A stretch of DNA of 64,000 bases from assembly GCF_027587205.1 (NCBI RefSeq), contig NZ_JAPDOD010000003.1:248001-312000 (forward strand), written 5' to 3'. This document shows, in pieces, positions 16,443 to 25,025 of this stretch. A model generated the notes under the pieces. That model saw only the letters and a program-made list of their open reading frames with translations, ran no database searches and was not told the origin of the DNA. The stretch's first letter is position 1; each line of letters begins with the position of its first letter. This DNA is from Solirubrobacter ginsenosidimutans (lineage in GTDB: Bacteria; Actinomycetota; Thermoleophilia; Solirubrobacterales; Solirubrobacteraceae). A program made the position numbers and the translations under genes.

Positions 16443-17156
16443 ATGAGAACAACCATCGTGCTCGTCCACGGCGCGTTCGCCGAGTCCTCCAGCTGGAACG
16501 ATGTCATCGACCCGCTGCTCGAGGCCCGGCTTCACGTGATCGCCGCCGCCAACCCGCTTCGAGGGCTGGCGGCCGACGCCGCGGCCGTCACCGACCTCGT
16601 CCGCTCGATCGACGGGCCGGTCGTGCTCGTCGGCCACTCCTACGGCGGCGCGGTCATCACGAACGTCGACGCCGACGCCGGCGAGATCGTCGGGCTCGTC
16701 TACGTCGCGGGCTTCGCCCCGGACGCCGGCGAGAGCTGCTTCACGCTCGCGGGCAAGTTCCCCGGGAGCACCCTCGGCGAGACGCTGGAGACCGTCGCGC
16801 GGCGGGACGGCACCACCGACCTGTCGATCGCGCTGGATCGCTTCAACGAGCAGTTCTGCGCGGACCTGCCGGCCAACGTCGCGGCGCGCATGGCGGCGAC
16901 GCAGCGGCCGATCACCCGCGAGGCGCTCCTCGAGGCATCAGGTGAGCGCCCGCTGTGGAAGGAGTTGCCGTCCTGGTTCGTGTTCGGCGGCAATGACCGC
17001 AACATCCCGGTCGCCGCCCAGCGCTACATGGCCGAGCGCGCCAGTGCTCAGCGCGCGGTCGAGATCCCGGGCGCCTCGCACGCGGTGGCCGTCTCGCAAC
17101 CGTACATCGCGACGGACCTGATCCTCAACGCCGCGTCGCTGCCCGCGCCGGCCTAA
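16443..17156 (+). CDS. Alpha/beta-hydrolase
   Basis: 237 residues from ATG with GGAAGG just upstream. Oxyanion-hole motif LVHGAFAESSSW, nucleophile elbow GHSYGG, acid in VFGGNDRNIP and catalytic His in PGASHAVAVS are all present, so it should be active. The sequence is close to the small esterase-like group that is often annotated as salicylate esterase-like or non-haem haloperoxidase-like. No signal peptide. It follows the deacetylase-like gene by 51 bases on the same strand and may be co-transcribed. Its stop overlaps the stop of the convergent gene by 3-4 bases. Confidence 0.85.
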   Translation: MRTTIVLVHGAFAESSSWNDVIDPLLEARLHVIAAANPLRGLAADAAAVTDLVRSIDGPVVLVGHSYGGAVITNVDADAGEIVGLVYVAGFAPDAGESCFTLAGKFPGSTLGETLETVARRDGTTDLSIALDRFNEQFCADLPANVAARMAATQRPITREALLEASGERPLWKELPSWFVFGGNDRNIPVAAQRYMAERASAQRAVEIPGASHAVAVSQPYIATDLILNAASLPAPA

Positions 17157-17782
17157 AGCTCACAGGCGGTGAGGAGCTCGGCCGGCGGCAGCTTCGCCCG
17201 CAGGCCGGGCTTCTCGCCGGTCGTGATGTACGCCGTGACCGCGCCGACCAGCTCGCAGAACGCCGCGGGGCGGGCGGCGGGGGAGTACAGCGTCCGGCAC
17301 TGCAACCACGTGGCGTACTCGGACTGCAGGTCGAACCCGAGGCCGAGCGCCGCGTGGCCGAAGACGTCGTGGACGACGCGAAGCTGGTCGAAGGTCGTTC
17401 CGAGCAGCGGATGACGCTCGTCACATGCCAGTGTCATCGACCCGCGCTCCCGCAGCTCGGCGCAGAGCTCCGCGGCGCTGTCATAAGGATCGGTCTCGCC
17501 GTCGACGTAGTGCACGCGGACCCCGAGGTCGCGGCGGGCGATCTCGAACAGCCGTGCGGTCTCGCGCTCGAGCGCCGCGTAGGAGCGCCGGACGGGCCCG
17601 GTGGGCGCCGCGTCGTCGAGGAACCACGCGGTCACGGACTCCGCCAGCTCAGGGCGCAGGAAGCCGGTCGTTCTCAGCACGCTCGCCGGCGGCGGGGCCT
17701 GGCGCGCGTGACGGTCGACGACGAGTTGCGCACGACGCCACGTCGGGAACAGTTCGCGCGGCAGGTTGTCGATGATCTGCAT
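17153..17782 (-). CDS. Uncharacterised protein with HDxFGH motif
   Basis: 209 residues. The central motif RVVHDVFGHAALG followed by an acidic FDLQSEYATWLQ helix recalls a metal-binding HDxxGH...E arrangement, as in aromatic amino-acid hydroxylases, and a family of phage/actinobacterial hypothetical proteins with VHDxFGH. The protein is shorter than true hydroxylases. An Asp-rich DGETDPYDSAAEL block precedes it. No signal peptide or membrane segment. It sits 42 bases downstream of a LuxR-type regulator gene on the same strand, so the two may be co-transcribed. Function is unknown; a mononuclear iron enzyme is only a suggestion. Confidence 0.65.
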   Translation of the reverse strand: MQIIDNLPRELFPTWRRAQLVVDRHARQAPPPASVLRTTGFLRPELAESVTAWFLDDAAPTGPVRRSYAALERETARLFEIARRDLGVRVHYVDGETDPYDSAAELCAELRERGSMTLACDERHPLLGTTFDQLRVVHDVFGHAALGLGFDLQSEYATWLQCRTLYSPAARPAAFCELVGAVTAYITTGEKPGLRAKLPPAELLTACEL

Positions 17783-17824
17783 AGGGCGAGTCTCCTGCCG
17801 CGCCGCTGCGTTCTCGTCCGGGAC

Positions 17825-20617
17825 CTACCGGGCCTGATCCCTAGTCGGTGCGGCCAGTGTGCCCAGTCCCGAGAGCTCCCGGCGGGAGTCGATGCCGAGC
17901 TTGGCGAACACCTTACGCAGGTGGTACTCGACGGTGCGCGGGCTGATGAACAGCTGTGCACCGATCTCCGGGTTCGTCTGGCCGTCCGCGGCGAGACGGG
18001 CGATCTGCGCCTCCTGCGGCGTGAGGACGTCGCGCGTCTCGCTCGTGCGCCGGCGAACGGTCTCGCCCGTCGCCAGCAGCTCACGCCGCGCACGCTCGGC
18101 GAAGGCCCCGGCGCCGAAGTCGGCGAACCGCTCGTGCGCGGTGCGCAACTGCTCGCGCGCGGCCACGCGCTGACCGGTTCGGCGCAGCCACTCGCCGTAG
18201 AGCAGGTGAGCGCGGGCGAGCTCGACGCGGATCCGGGTCCGGCCGAGCCGCTCGATCGCCTCGCGGTAGAGCGTGTCGGCGCGATCGCCCTCGCTGATGA
18301 GCGCCTCGGAGCGCGCGAGGACACCGAGCGCCCAGTCCGTCCCCGCTGCGCGCGCACGCTCCTGAAGGCGCTGCAGCGCGGAGGCGGCGAACTCCGGCCG
18401 GCCGCCGCGCGTCGCCGCCTCGATGAGCTCGACCAGCGACCAGCCGACGTACATCTGGTCGTCATCTTCGCTGCCGCGCAGGGCTCCGTCGATGGCCGCG
18501 TCGTAGCGGCCCAAGCCGTTGTAGAGGATGCCGATGCAGCAGCCGGCCATGGCGAGCACGCGTCCCTCGCCGCGAACGGTCGCATCCGCGTTGCGGGCGT
18601 TGATGAGCTGCATCGCCTCCGCCTCGGCGCCCAGCCAGGCGCACAGCCCGAGCCCGCCGAGGACGACACGTGCGCCGCCGGTGGCCGCCCTGATCGCGTC
18701 CGACTCCTGGATCGACGCTTCGGACCCGGGGAAGTCCCCGCTGAACATCTGCAGGCCCGCCAGGAACGGGAGGGACATCGCGAGCGTGGTGAGCGCGCCG
18801 GTCTCGCGCGCCAGGCGCACCGAGCGGGTGGCGAGTGTCTCGTAGGCGTCGTCATCCCACAGCTCGAACACCGTCATCGACTGGACCACCGGACAGAGCG
18901 AGAGCCAGCGCAGGGTCGCTTCGCGATCGTCGAGCCGCTCGTCCATGAACCCCTGGAGCGCTCGTCTCAGCGGCGGCGCGCCTGCGCCGGGTCCCTCCGT
19001 GAACCGCGTCGCCATCCCGTCGAGGATGCGGTCGATCGATCGTGGCGGCCGCGGTGCCGCGGGCGCGGCACGGGCTGCCTCGGCGGCCTCGCGCACGCCC
19101 GAGACGGCATTGAGCCGACCGGTGATCAATGCCGCCTCGAGGGCCTTGAGGTAGGTCTCCCGCGCCGCTGCCGGGTCGAGCGTCTCGAACGCTCTGGCGG
19201 CGTCGAGGAGGAGTGGCGGCGCGTCGTTCCCGCGCCTGAGCACGAATACGATCTCCGCGCGCAGGCGGGCGAGCCGCGCCCGTTGAAGCTCGTCCAGCGG
19301 GCACTGCTCGGCGCCTGCCAGAAGCGTCTGGGCGAACTCGAGCGCCCCCGACTCGAACTTGGCCTGCGCCGCGGCCAGCGCGCGCTCGCCGCGCCGCGCC
19401 GCGTCAGGTGTCAGCTCCGCCGCCCGCGCGAGAAAGGCCGCGGCTGCGGCGACGCCCCCGCGAGCCTGCGCGCGTCCGGCGGACCGGACGAGCTCCTCGG
19501 CGACCGCTTCGTCGCGTCCCATGGCGGCCTGCGCGCGATGCCACGCCCGGCGGTCGGGGTCCAGCCGCGGGTCGGTCGCGTCGGCCAGGGTGCGATGCGC
19601 GTCCCGCCGGTCAGGCGCCTTCGCCGCCCGGTACGCGGCGGACCGCACCAGCGGATGGCGAAAGCGCACGCGGGCACCGATGTCGATCAGCCCCGCGGCC
19701 TCGGCCGGTGCCGATGCTCTCGGTTCGATGCCGAGCAGGTCCGCGGCGCGCCGGAGCAGCGTGACGTCGCCGACGGGCTCGGCGGCCGCGAGCAGCAGCA
19801 TCTGCCGGGTGGCCGACGGGAGCGGGCGCAGCTGGTCGACGAAGCCCTGCTCGATGCGGCTGATGAGCGGCATCGAGCCGGGCAGGCCGAACCCGCCGGC
19901 GACCGCGGCGGGCGTCAGCCCGCGTGGGAGCTCCAGCAGCGCGAGCGGGTTGCCCGACGCTTCGGCGAGGATCCGGGCGCGCACGCGCTCGTCAAGCGGT
20001 CCGGGGATCGTGGCGTCGAGCAGCATGCGAGCGTCGTCGGCGGCGATGCCACCGATCGCGAGCTCGGGCAACCCGCCCAGCGCGTGCTCCTCGCCGTCCT
20101 CGCGCACCGCGAACACCAGCCCGATCGGTTCCGCCAGCAGCCGGCGCGCCACGAAGGCCAGCGTCTCGGCCGAGACGCGATCGAGCCATTGCGCGTCGTC
20201 GACGATGCACAGCAGCGGCTGCTGCTCGGCGACGTCGGCGAGCAGGCTCAGCACCGCCAAGCCGACCATGAAGCGATCCGGCGGCGGCCCCGTGTCGAGT
20301 CCGAACGCGGTGCTGAGGGCGGTGCGTTGCGGGCCCGGAAGGCCACGCAGGTGGGTGAGCATCGGCGCGCACAGTCCGTGCAGCCCGGCGAACGGGAGCT
20401 CCATCTCGGACTCGACGCCCGCCGCGCGGGCGATCCGAAAGCCGGCGGCTGCGCCCGACAGGTGCTCGAGCAGCGCGGTCTTGCCGACCCCCGCCTCGCC
20501 GCGCAGGACCAGCACCCCGCTCTGACCCAGCCGCACGCAGGCGACCAATCGCTCCAGCGAATCGCACTCGCGCTGCCGTCCCAGTAGTCCCGGTCGTGGG
20601 AGGGGCGAGTGGACCAT
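17825..20617 (-). CDS. LAL-type LuxR regulator (large ATP-binding)
   Basis: 930 residues from ATG at 20617. N-terminal AAA/STAND module: LLGRQRECDSL, P-loop GEAGVGKTALL, Walker B LLCIVDDAQWLD. The middle ~500 residues are TPR-like helices. The C-terminal ~65 residues are a LuxR/GerE helix-turn-helix (LTPQEAQIARLAADGQ, ISPRTVEYHLRKVF). Such regulators sense an effector through the ATPase/TPR part and activate nearby genes. It is divergent from the OsmC gene (118 bases apart), which is a candidate target, and lies upstream of the HDxFGH gene. Length is normal for the family. Confidence 0.9.
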   Translation of the reverse strand: MVHSPLPRPGLLGRQRECDSLERLVACVRLGQSGVLVLRGEAGVGKTALLEHLSGAAAGFRIARAAGVESEMELPFAGLHGLCAPMLTHLRGLPGPQRTALSTAFGLDTGPPPDRFMVGLAVLSLLADVAEQQPLLCIVDDAQWLDRVSAETLAFVARRLLAEPIGLVFAVREDGEEHALGGLPELAIGGIAADDARMLLDATIPGPLDERVRARILAEASGNPLALLELPRGLTPAAVAGGFGLPGSMPLISRIEQGFVDQLRPLPSATRQMLLLAAAEPVGDVTLLRRAADLLGIEPRASAPAEAAGLIDIGARVRFRHPLVRSAAYRAAKAPDRRDAHRTLADATDPRLDPDRRAWHRAQAAMGRDEAVAEELVRSAGRAQARGGVAAAAAFLARAAELTPDAARRGERALAAAQAKFESGALEFAQTLLAGAEQCPLDELQRARLARLRAEIVFVLRRGNDAPPLLLDAARAFETLDPAAARETYLKALEAALITGRLNAVSGVREAAEAARAAPAAPRPPRSIDRILDGMATRFTEGPGAGAPPLRRALQGFMDERLDDREATLRWLSLCPVVQSMTVFELWDDDAYETLATRSVRLARETGALTTLAMSLPFLAGLQMFSGDFPGSEASIQESDAIRAATGGARVVLGGLGLCAWLGAEAEAMQLINARNADATVRGEGRVLAMAGCCIGILYNGLGRYDAAIDGALRGSEDDDQMYVGWSLVELIEAATRGGRPEFAASALQRLQERARAAGTDWALGVLARSEALISEGDRADTLYREAIERLGRTRIRVELARAHLLYGEWLRRTGQRVAAREQLRTAHERFADFGAGAFAERARRELLATGETVRRRTSETRDVLTPQEAQIARLAADGQTNPEIGAQLFISPRTVEYHLRKVFAKLGIDSRRELSGLGTLAAPTRDQAR

Positions 20618-20735
20618 GGGCGATCCGCATTATCGTTGACACGCGGTCAGAAATCAGAGAGGGTTTTATGGAATTTTGGCCCGTGATCCCTCGTCTGTAC
20701 CCCTGTAAGCCCACGTCCTGAGAAGGAGCACCACC

Positions 20736-21296
20736 ATGAGCACAGTTGAATCGACGGCGGATAACGGGGTCAACGTCCAGGCCCTGCTCGACGCGCGCAA
20801 CGCGCTCACCGACGCGCCCGCCGCGGCCGACTTCACGTGGCGCGCGAGCAACGAGTGGGTGTGGGGCACGCACAGCAAGACGACCATCGAGCAGTTCAGC
20901 GGCCTCGGTGAGGAGCATTCGCACAAGTCGAGCTTCAGCTACGAAGCCGACCACCCGGAGGTCTTCGCCGCCGAGGACAAGGCCCCGACTCCCGTGGAGT
21001 TCCTGCTCGTGGGCCTTTCGAGCTGCCTCACCGCCGGCGTCGCCGCCGTCGCGCAGAACCGGGGCATCCAGCTCAAGTCGGTCCAGTGCACGATCGAGGG
21101 CGGCATGAACATCCTCGGCATCCTCGGCGCCGATCCCGAGGTGCGCAACGGCTTCTCCGACATCCGCGTCAACTACAAGATCGACGCCGATGCGACCGCC
21201 GACGAGATCGCCGCTCTGGTGGCCCAGTCGCAGAAGCGCTCGGCGGTGTTCGACGCGATCACCAACCCGACCAACGTCTCCGTGACGGTCGGCTGA
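20736..21296 (+). CDS. OsmC-family protein
   Basis: 186 residues; ATG preceded by AAGGAG. OsmC fold with the helix VEFLLVGLSSCLTAGVAAVA containing the conserved Cys, and C-terminal KRSAVFDAITNPTNVSVTVG. In OsmC/Ohr peroxidases a second Cys sits where this protein has SQKRSAVF, so only one of the two catalytic Cys is present. This is a known subclass, often described as OsmC-like without proven peroxidase activity. It may reduce or bind a thiol or lipid substrate. The flavoprotein gene starts about 13 bases after its stop, so the two likely form an operon. Confidence 0.88.
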   Translation: MSTVESTADNGVNVQALLDARNALTDAPAAADFTWRASNEWVWGTHSKTTIEQFSGLGEEHSHKSSFSYEADHPEVFAAEDKAPTPVEFLLVGLSSCLTAGVAAVAQNRGIQLKSVQCTIEGGMNILGILGADPEVRNGFSDIRVNYKIDADATADEIAALVAQSQKRSAVFDAITNPTNVSVTVG

Positions 21297-21309
21297 GCGC
21301 GCGGTCACC

Positions 21310-22551
21310 CTGCGCATCCCTGTCGTTGTCGTCGGGGCCGGCCACGCCGGCCTCGCGGTGAGTCACGTCCTCACGGAGCGGTCCGTCGACCATGTCGTCC
21401 TCGAGCGAGGCGAGGTCGCCAACACCTGGAAGACCGAGCGCTGGGAGTCACTCCGGCTGCTCACCCCCAACTGGCTGACCCGTCTGCCCGGCGGCGCGGC
21501 GTATGACGGCGAGGACCCCGACGGGTTCATGGCGGTCCCCGAGCTGATCCAGTTCCTCGACCACTACGCCGAGCACGTCAAGGCGCCGGTGCGGACGCAC
21601 ACCCCGGTCACGTCGGTAGCGCGTGGCTCCGAGGGCGGATACGTCGTCGAGACCGACACGGAGACGTGGGCGGCGACGGCGGTCGTCGTGGCCAGCGGGG
21701 CGTTCAACCAGGCACGCGTGCCGGCGGTCGCGGCGTCGGTGCCGCCCGAGCTCGACCAGCTGACCCCGCTCGACTACAAGCGGCCCGACCAGCTCCGGCC
21801 CGGCCGTGTGCTGGTCGTGGGGGCGTCGGCGACCGGCATCCAGATCGCCGACGAGCTCCTGCGCGCCGGGCGAGAGGTCACCGTTGCCGTCGGCGAGCAC
21901 GTCCGCATGCCCAGGACCTACCGCGGCCGGGACATCATGTGGTGGCTCGAACAGACCGGCCGGCACGACGAGCGCTACGACGAGGTCGACGACCTGGTGC
22001 GCGCGCGCCACGTGCCCTCGCCACAGCTCATCGGCACGCCCGATCGCGCCGACCTCGACCTGAACGCGCTGACGGCGAACGGTGCGGCGCTGGTCGGGCG
22101 GCTCAGCGCGGTGAACGGCGGGATCGCCGCCTTCTCCGGTTCGCTGCGCAACGTCTGCGCGCTCGCGGACCTCAAGCTCAACCGCCTGCTCGACGCGATC
22201 GACGAGTGGGCGGCCGCGGCCGGGATCGACGGGCAACCCGGCCCGCGCCCTGAGCCGACCCGGGTCGAGGAGCGCCCGCAGCTCATGATCGACCTCGTGG
22301 CCGCCGGCTTCGACACGGTCCTGTGGGCGACCGGGTTCCGCGCGGACTACTCGTGGCTGCAGGTGCCCGTGCTCGACCGCAAGGGCGAGATCCGCCACGA
22401 CGGCGGCGTGGTCCGCGACGCTCCCGGCCTCTACCGGATCGGGCTCAACTTCCTGCGCCGGCGCAAGTCGAGCTTCATCCACGGCGCCGAGGACGACGCC
22501 CGGGACATCGTCGACCACCTGGCGGGGTACATAAACGTGAACGGCCGGTAG
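21310..22551 (+). CDS. Flavin-dependent monooxygenase, probable CTG start
   Basis: 413 residues if started at CTG 21310. The essential FAD-binding strand and dinucleotide motif VVVVGAGHAGLAV is encoded by 21322-21360, before the first standard start codon (GTG 21358). No ATG, GTG or TTG exists in this frame between the stop at 21283 and that motif; only CTG 21310 fits. A second Rossmann motif VLVVGASATGIQIADELL binds NADPH, and VLWATGFRADYSWL is the usual C-terminal FAD/NADP motif. It resembles class B flavoprotein monooxygenases (YUC/CzcO-like). Probably translated with the OsmC gene 13 bases upstream. Confidence 0.85.
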   Translation: MRIPVVVVGAGHAGLAVSHVLTERSVDHVVLERGEVANTWKTERWESLRLLTPNWLTRLPGGAAYDGEDPDGFMAVPELIQFLDHYAEHVKAPVRTHTPVTSVARGSEGGYVVETDTETWAATAVVVASGAFNQARVPAVAASVPPELDQLTPLDYKRPDQLRPGRVLVVGASATGIQIADELLRAGREVTVAVGEHVRMPRTYRGRDIMWWLEQTGRHDERYDEVDDLVRARHVPSPQLIGTPDRADLDLNALTANGAALVGRLSAVNGGIAAFSGSLRNVCALADLKLNRLLDAIDEWAAAAGIDGQPGPRPEPTRVEERPQLMIDLVAAGFDTVLWATGFRADYSWLQVPVLDRKGEIRHDGGVVRDAPGLYRIGLNFLRRRKSSFIHGAEDDARDIVDHLAGYINVNGR

Positions 22552-22605
22552 CGGAGTTTGGCAGGGGGATGCGGCAAAACTCGGTCGCTTTCCGCCCGTT
22601 CCCGG

Positions 22606-22634
22606 TTGACATCTGCCTCAGCAGCGCGTATCCC
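22606..22634 (+). promoter_or_regulatory. Predicted sigma-70-type promoter
   Basis: TTGACA (22606-22611), a 17-base spacer and TATCCC (22629-22634) lie 62 bases before the GTG of the DUF1080-like secreted protein. Spacing and -35 are ideal; the -10 is a fair match. Between the preceding stop and this box is an imperfect inverted repeat (AGTTTGGC...GCAAAACT) that could be an operator or weak terminator. Confidence 0.55.
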
Positions 22635-22695
22635 TAACTGCGGACGGAGCAGTCCAGATCCGTCCAGCCAGTGACATGCGGATAGGAGGGGCTCA

Positions 22696-24474
22696 GTGCT
22701 CGTACCGACGACGAGTCGATGGTCGCTGCACGCGACCGCACGCGCGAAGAGGCGATGGACCGGGGCGGGGTTCGTGCTCGCGGCGGTCATAACCGCGGTG
22801 CTCGCGTTCCCGCCGCTCTCGCGAGCCGACGGTCCGAGCCCGACCACCAACGCGGACTTCACGACGCTGCTGGACGGGACGCTCACGGGCACCCCCGCCT
22901 CATTCGACAAGTGGCTGATGTCGGGGCCCGGCGCGTTCGTCCCCTATGGCGACAACGAGGGCTTCGCGACGACCGGCGGCCTCGGAATGCTCTGGTACCC
23001 GAAGGACTTCGGCGACGCGATCTTCCGGATCAACTACCGCGACGTGCGGACCGCCACGACCGGCTATTCCAACGGCGGCATCATGGTCGGGTTCCCGGCA
23101 GAGCAGATCTGCACGCCGCTGTATCCGACGACGCCGGCCTGCACCCATCAGGTGCCGTACACCGAGCGCCCCGCCACCTGGACGTACAACTGGGCCGGCC
23201 TGCCCGGCCCGTTCCCGCCGGCGCAGACGTACACCAACAACCCGGCGCTCGGGGACCCGGCGTCCGGTCTCGGGCACGCCTGCGGGCAGATCGGCACCGC
23301 CCAGACCAACACGGCGTGGGTCGCGGTCTACTGCGGCAACGAGATCCAGGTCAACGACTCGCCCGACATGCCGGTCTTCACCGGCGATCCGATCAAGACC
23401 GGCTCGGTCTACAACATGCGCGACCTCAGCGCGCAGTCGGGCTTCGGCGGCTCCGGCGCGCAGGGCCGGCTGGACGCCGATGTGGCAGCGGGCTGGAAGC
23501 CCGGCACTCCGCGCGCGTGGCATCAGATGGAGATCCAGAAGATCGGCCAGCAGTGGACCGTGTTCGTCGACGGCCACCTCGTCAACCAGTACGACAACGC
23601 GATCCCGCTGCAGCCCAAGCGCGCCGGCGACCCGCCCAGCTCGGCGCGGGAGTTCGCGGGCTCGACCCTCGGCCTGCAGAACCACGGCGGCAGCGATCAC
23701 ATCGAGTACAAGAACGTCCAGGTCAAGGAGATCGCGAGCCCGCCGCACAGCGTCGCCGCACCGCAGATCGCGGGCATGAAGAAGGTCGGTGGTGAGTTGA
23801 CCTGCCTGCCCGGCGAGTGGCAGAACGCGACGCCCGCCAACGTGAGCTACCAGTGGTTCCGCAGCAATGACGCGTCGCAGACGATCGGCGCGCTCGCTCC
23901 GACGGAGACCGAGTACGACAGCCAACTGGTCGGCACGGACGCGAAGTACACGGTGACGGCCGCCGATCTCGCCACCGGCAAGATCCTCTGGTGCCGCGTG
24001 TCGGCCTCGACCGACCAAGGCACCGTCTACGCCTATGCGGAGGCGCCCGTCGATCATCCGCTCGGCGTCAGCGGGACCGTGCCGGCGACGCTGGCACTGA
24101 CGCTCGGCGCACCGGCCTCGTTCGGCGCGTTCACCGCGGGCGTCGCGCACGACTACACCGCGTCCAGCACCGCGACCGTCATCTCCACCGCCGGCGACGC
24201 GACGCTGACCGTCGCCGACCCGAGCCCCACTGCCACCGGACATCTCGTCAACGGGGCCTATTCACTGCCGGTGGCGCTGCAGGCGTCCGCCGGGGGCGCG
24301 TTCGCGAACGTCGGCGGCTCCGACGCACCGACGATCTTGAAGACCTGGTCCGCACCCACCTCCAACGAGGCGACGGCGGTCAACTTCAAGCAGTCGATCG
24401 GCGCCAACGACGCGCTCCGCACCGGGAGCTACAGCAAGACGCTGACGTTCACGCTCTCAACCACGACGCCGTAG
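22696..24474 (+). CDS. Secreted DUF1080-like protein with Ig-like and WxL-like C-terminal domains
   Basis: 592 residues from a GTG preceded by GGAGGGG. A signal peptide (residues 1-45, FVLAAVITAVLAFPP) is followed by a ~310-residue concanavalin-type domain like 3-keto-disaccharide hydrolase/DUF1080 (GIMVGFPAEQIC, WHQMEIQKIGQQWTVFVDG, LGLQNHGG, IEYKNVQVKEI). Then one Ig-like module (VSYQWFRSND) and a 136-residue C-terminal domain that is shared with three proteins near 43886-52843, ending [10 protein letters not shown]. The enzyme-like part may bind or cleave a sugar outside the cell; the last domain probably fixes it to the surface. A hairpin follows the stop. Confidence 0.8.
   Translation: MLVPTTSRWSLHATARAKRRWTGAGFVLAAVITAVLAFPPLSRADGPSPTTNADFTTLLDGTLTGTPASFDKWLMSGPGAFVPYGDNEGFATTGGLGMLWYPKDFGDAIFRINYRDVRTATTGYSNGGIMVGFPAEQICTPLYPTTPACTHQVPYTERPATWTYNWAGLPGPFPPAQTYTNNPALGDPASGLGHACGQIGTAQTNTAWVAVYCGNEIQVNDSPDMPVFTGDPIKTGSVYNMRDLSAQSGFGGSGAQGRLDADVAAGWKPGTPRAWHQMEIQKIGQQWTVFVDGHLVNQYDNAIPLQPKRAGDPPSSAREFAGSTLGLQNHGGSDHIEYKNVQVKEIASPPHSVAAPQIAGMKKVGGELTCLPGEWQNATPANVSYQWFRSNDASQTIGALAPTETEYDSQLVGTDAKYTVTAADLATGKILWCRVSASTDQGTVYAYAEAPVDHPLGVSGTVPATLALTLGAPASFGAFTAGVAHDYTASSTATVISTAGDATLTVADPSPTATGHLVNGAYSLPVALQASAGGAFANVGGSDAPTILKTWSAPTSNEATAVNFKQSIGANDALRTGSYSKTLTFTLSTTTP
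24064..24474 (+). other. Shared WxL-like C-terminal domain, copy 1
   Basis: Encodes TVPATLALTLGAPASFG through LRTGSYSKTLTFTL at the extreme C-terminus. It aligns along its whole length with copies at about 46905, 48940 and 52416, including the central SAGD/TAGDATL strand, HLVNGAYSLP, and WSAPTSNEA. Confidence 0.8.
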
Positions 24475-24490
24475 CCGACGGACCGACGGT

Positions 24491-24515
24491 GGCGAGCGGC
24501 GCTCCGCCGCTCGCC
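24491..24515. terminator. Perfect 11-bp hairpin between convergent genes
   Basis: GGCGAGCGGCG, loop CTC, CGCCGCTCGCC; 16 bases after the stop of the secreted protein and 20 bases before the stop of the convergent MpsC-like gene. It probably terminates both transcripts. Confidence 0.7.
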
Positions 24516-24535
24516 GCCCCGGGAGCGCCGCGACC

Positions 24536-24952
24536 TTACGCTTCCGCGAGCTCGATGCGCGAGGGGCCGATGTGTCCCTTCGGATGCAGAACAAAGCTTT
24601 CGATCGACAGGCCGTCGACCTCGGTATCGATGCCGCTGAGGAAGCTGCGCACCTTGCGACCGGTGATCCGCTCGATCGGCTCGCAGAATCCCCTCACCGT
24701 CGCGTACTGAAAGAAGATCCGCATGTTTCGAACGCGTTCGTGCTCTCCGAGCTTGACCAGGTTGCGCTCGGCCGGCGTGAGCGTGCGCTCGAGGTACACG
24801 ACCAGGCCGTCCGGGCCGGCCCAGTGTGCACGAGCCTTTTCCGGGCCGCGGCCGAACTGGTCCTTGTACACGCGGACCATGGCGTTCGAGATCTCCATGA
24901 GGATGGAGGCACCGATCTCCGCGTCGGTGAGTTGCTGCTCTTCGGTGGACAT
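24536..24952 (-). CDS. MpsC/DUF2294-domain protein
   Basis: 138 residues from ATG at 24952 (MSTEEQQLTDAEIG); a longer frame to 25171 would overlap the sigma gene and lacks similarity. The whole protein is one DUF2294 (MpsC) domain: ISNAMVRVYKDQFGRGPEKA, GLVVYLERTLTPAERNL, RIFFQYATVRGFCEPIERITGRKV, given here in parts. The name derives from a proposed Na+-translocating potential-generating system; many stand-alone copies have unknown roles. It is 73 bases downstream of a stress-type sigma factor gene on the same strand and is likely co-transcribed, hinting at a general stress role. Confidence 0.8.
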   Translation of the reverse strand: MSTEEQQLTDAEIGASILMEISNAMVRVYKDQFGRGPEKARAHWAGPDGLVVYLERTLTPAERNLVKLGEHERVRNMRIFFQYATVRGFCEPIERITGRKVRSFLSGIDTEVDGLSIESFVLHPKGHIGPSRIELAEA

Positions 24953-25025
24953 ATGGCCACCTTCCTGCTCCTCGGGGTGAGTCCGCTCAAGTCGAGGAGC
25001 CTGAGGCGAGAGCGATCTCACCAGA

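Noticed and set aside
17153..17782. Prophage origin for the HDxFGH gene
   Set aside because: Similar motifs occur in phage proteins, but no integrase, structural phage gene or attachment repeat is nearby and composition matches the neighbours.
17354..20587. 1077-codon plus-strand open frame
   Set aside because: Antisense shadow of the LAL regulator; no recognisable motif and Arg/Gln/His-rich translation.
20636..20669. TTGACA box before the OsmC gene
   Set aside because: The nearest -10-like sequence is 22 bases away, too far for a normal promoter, so it was not called.
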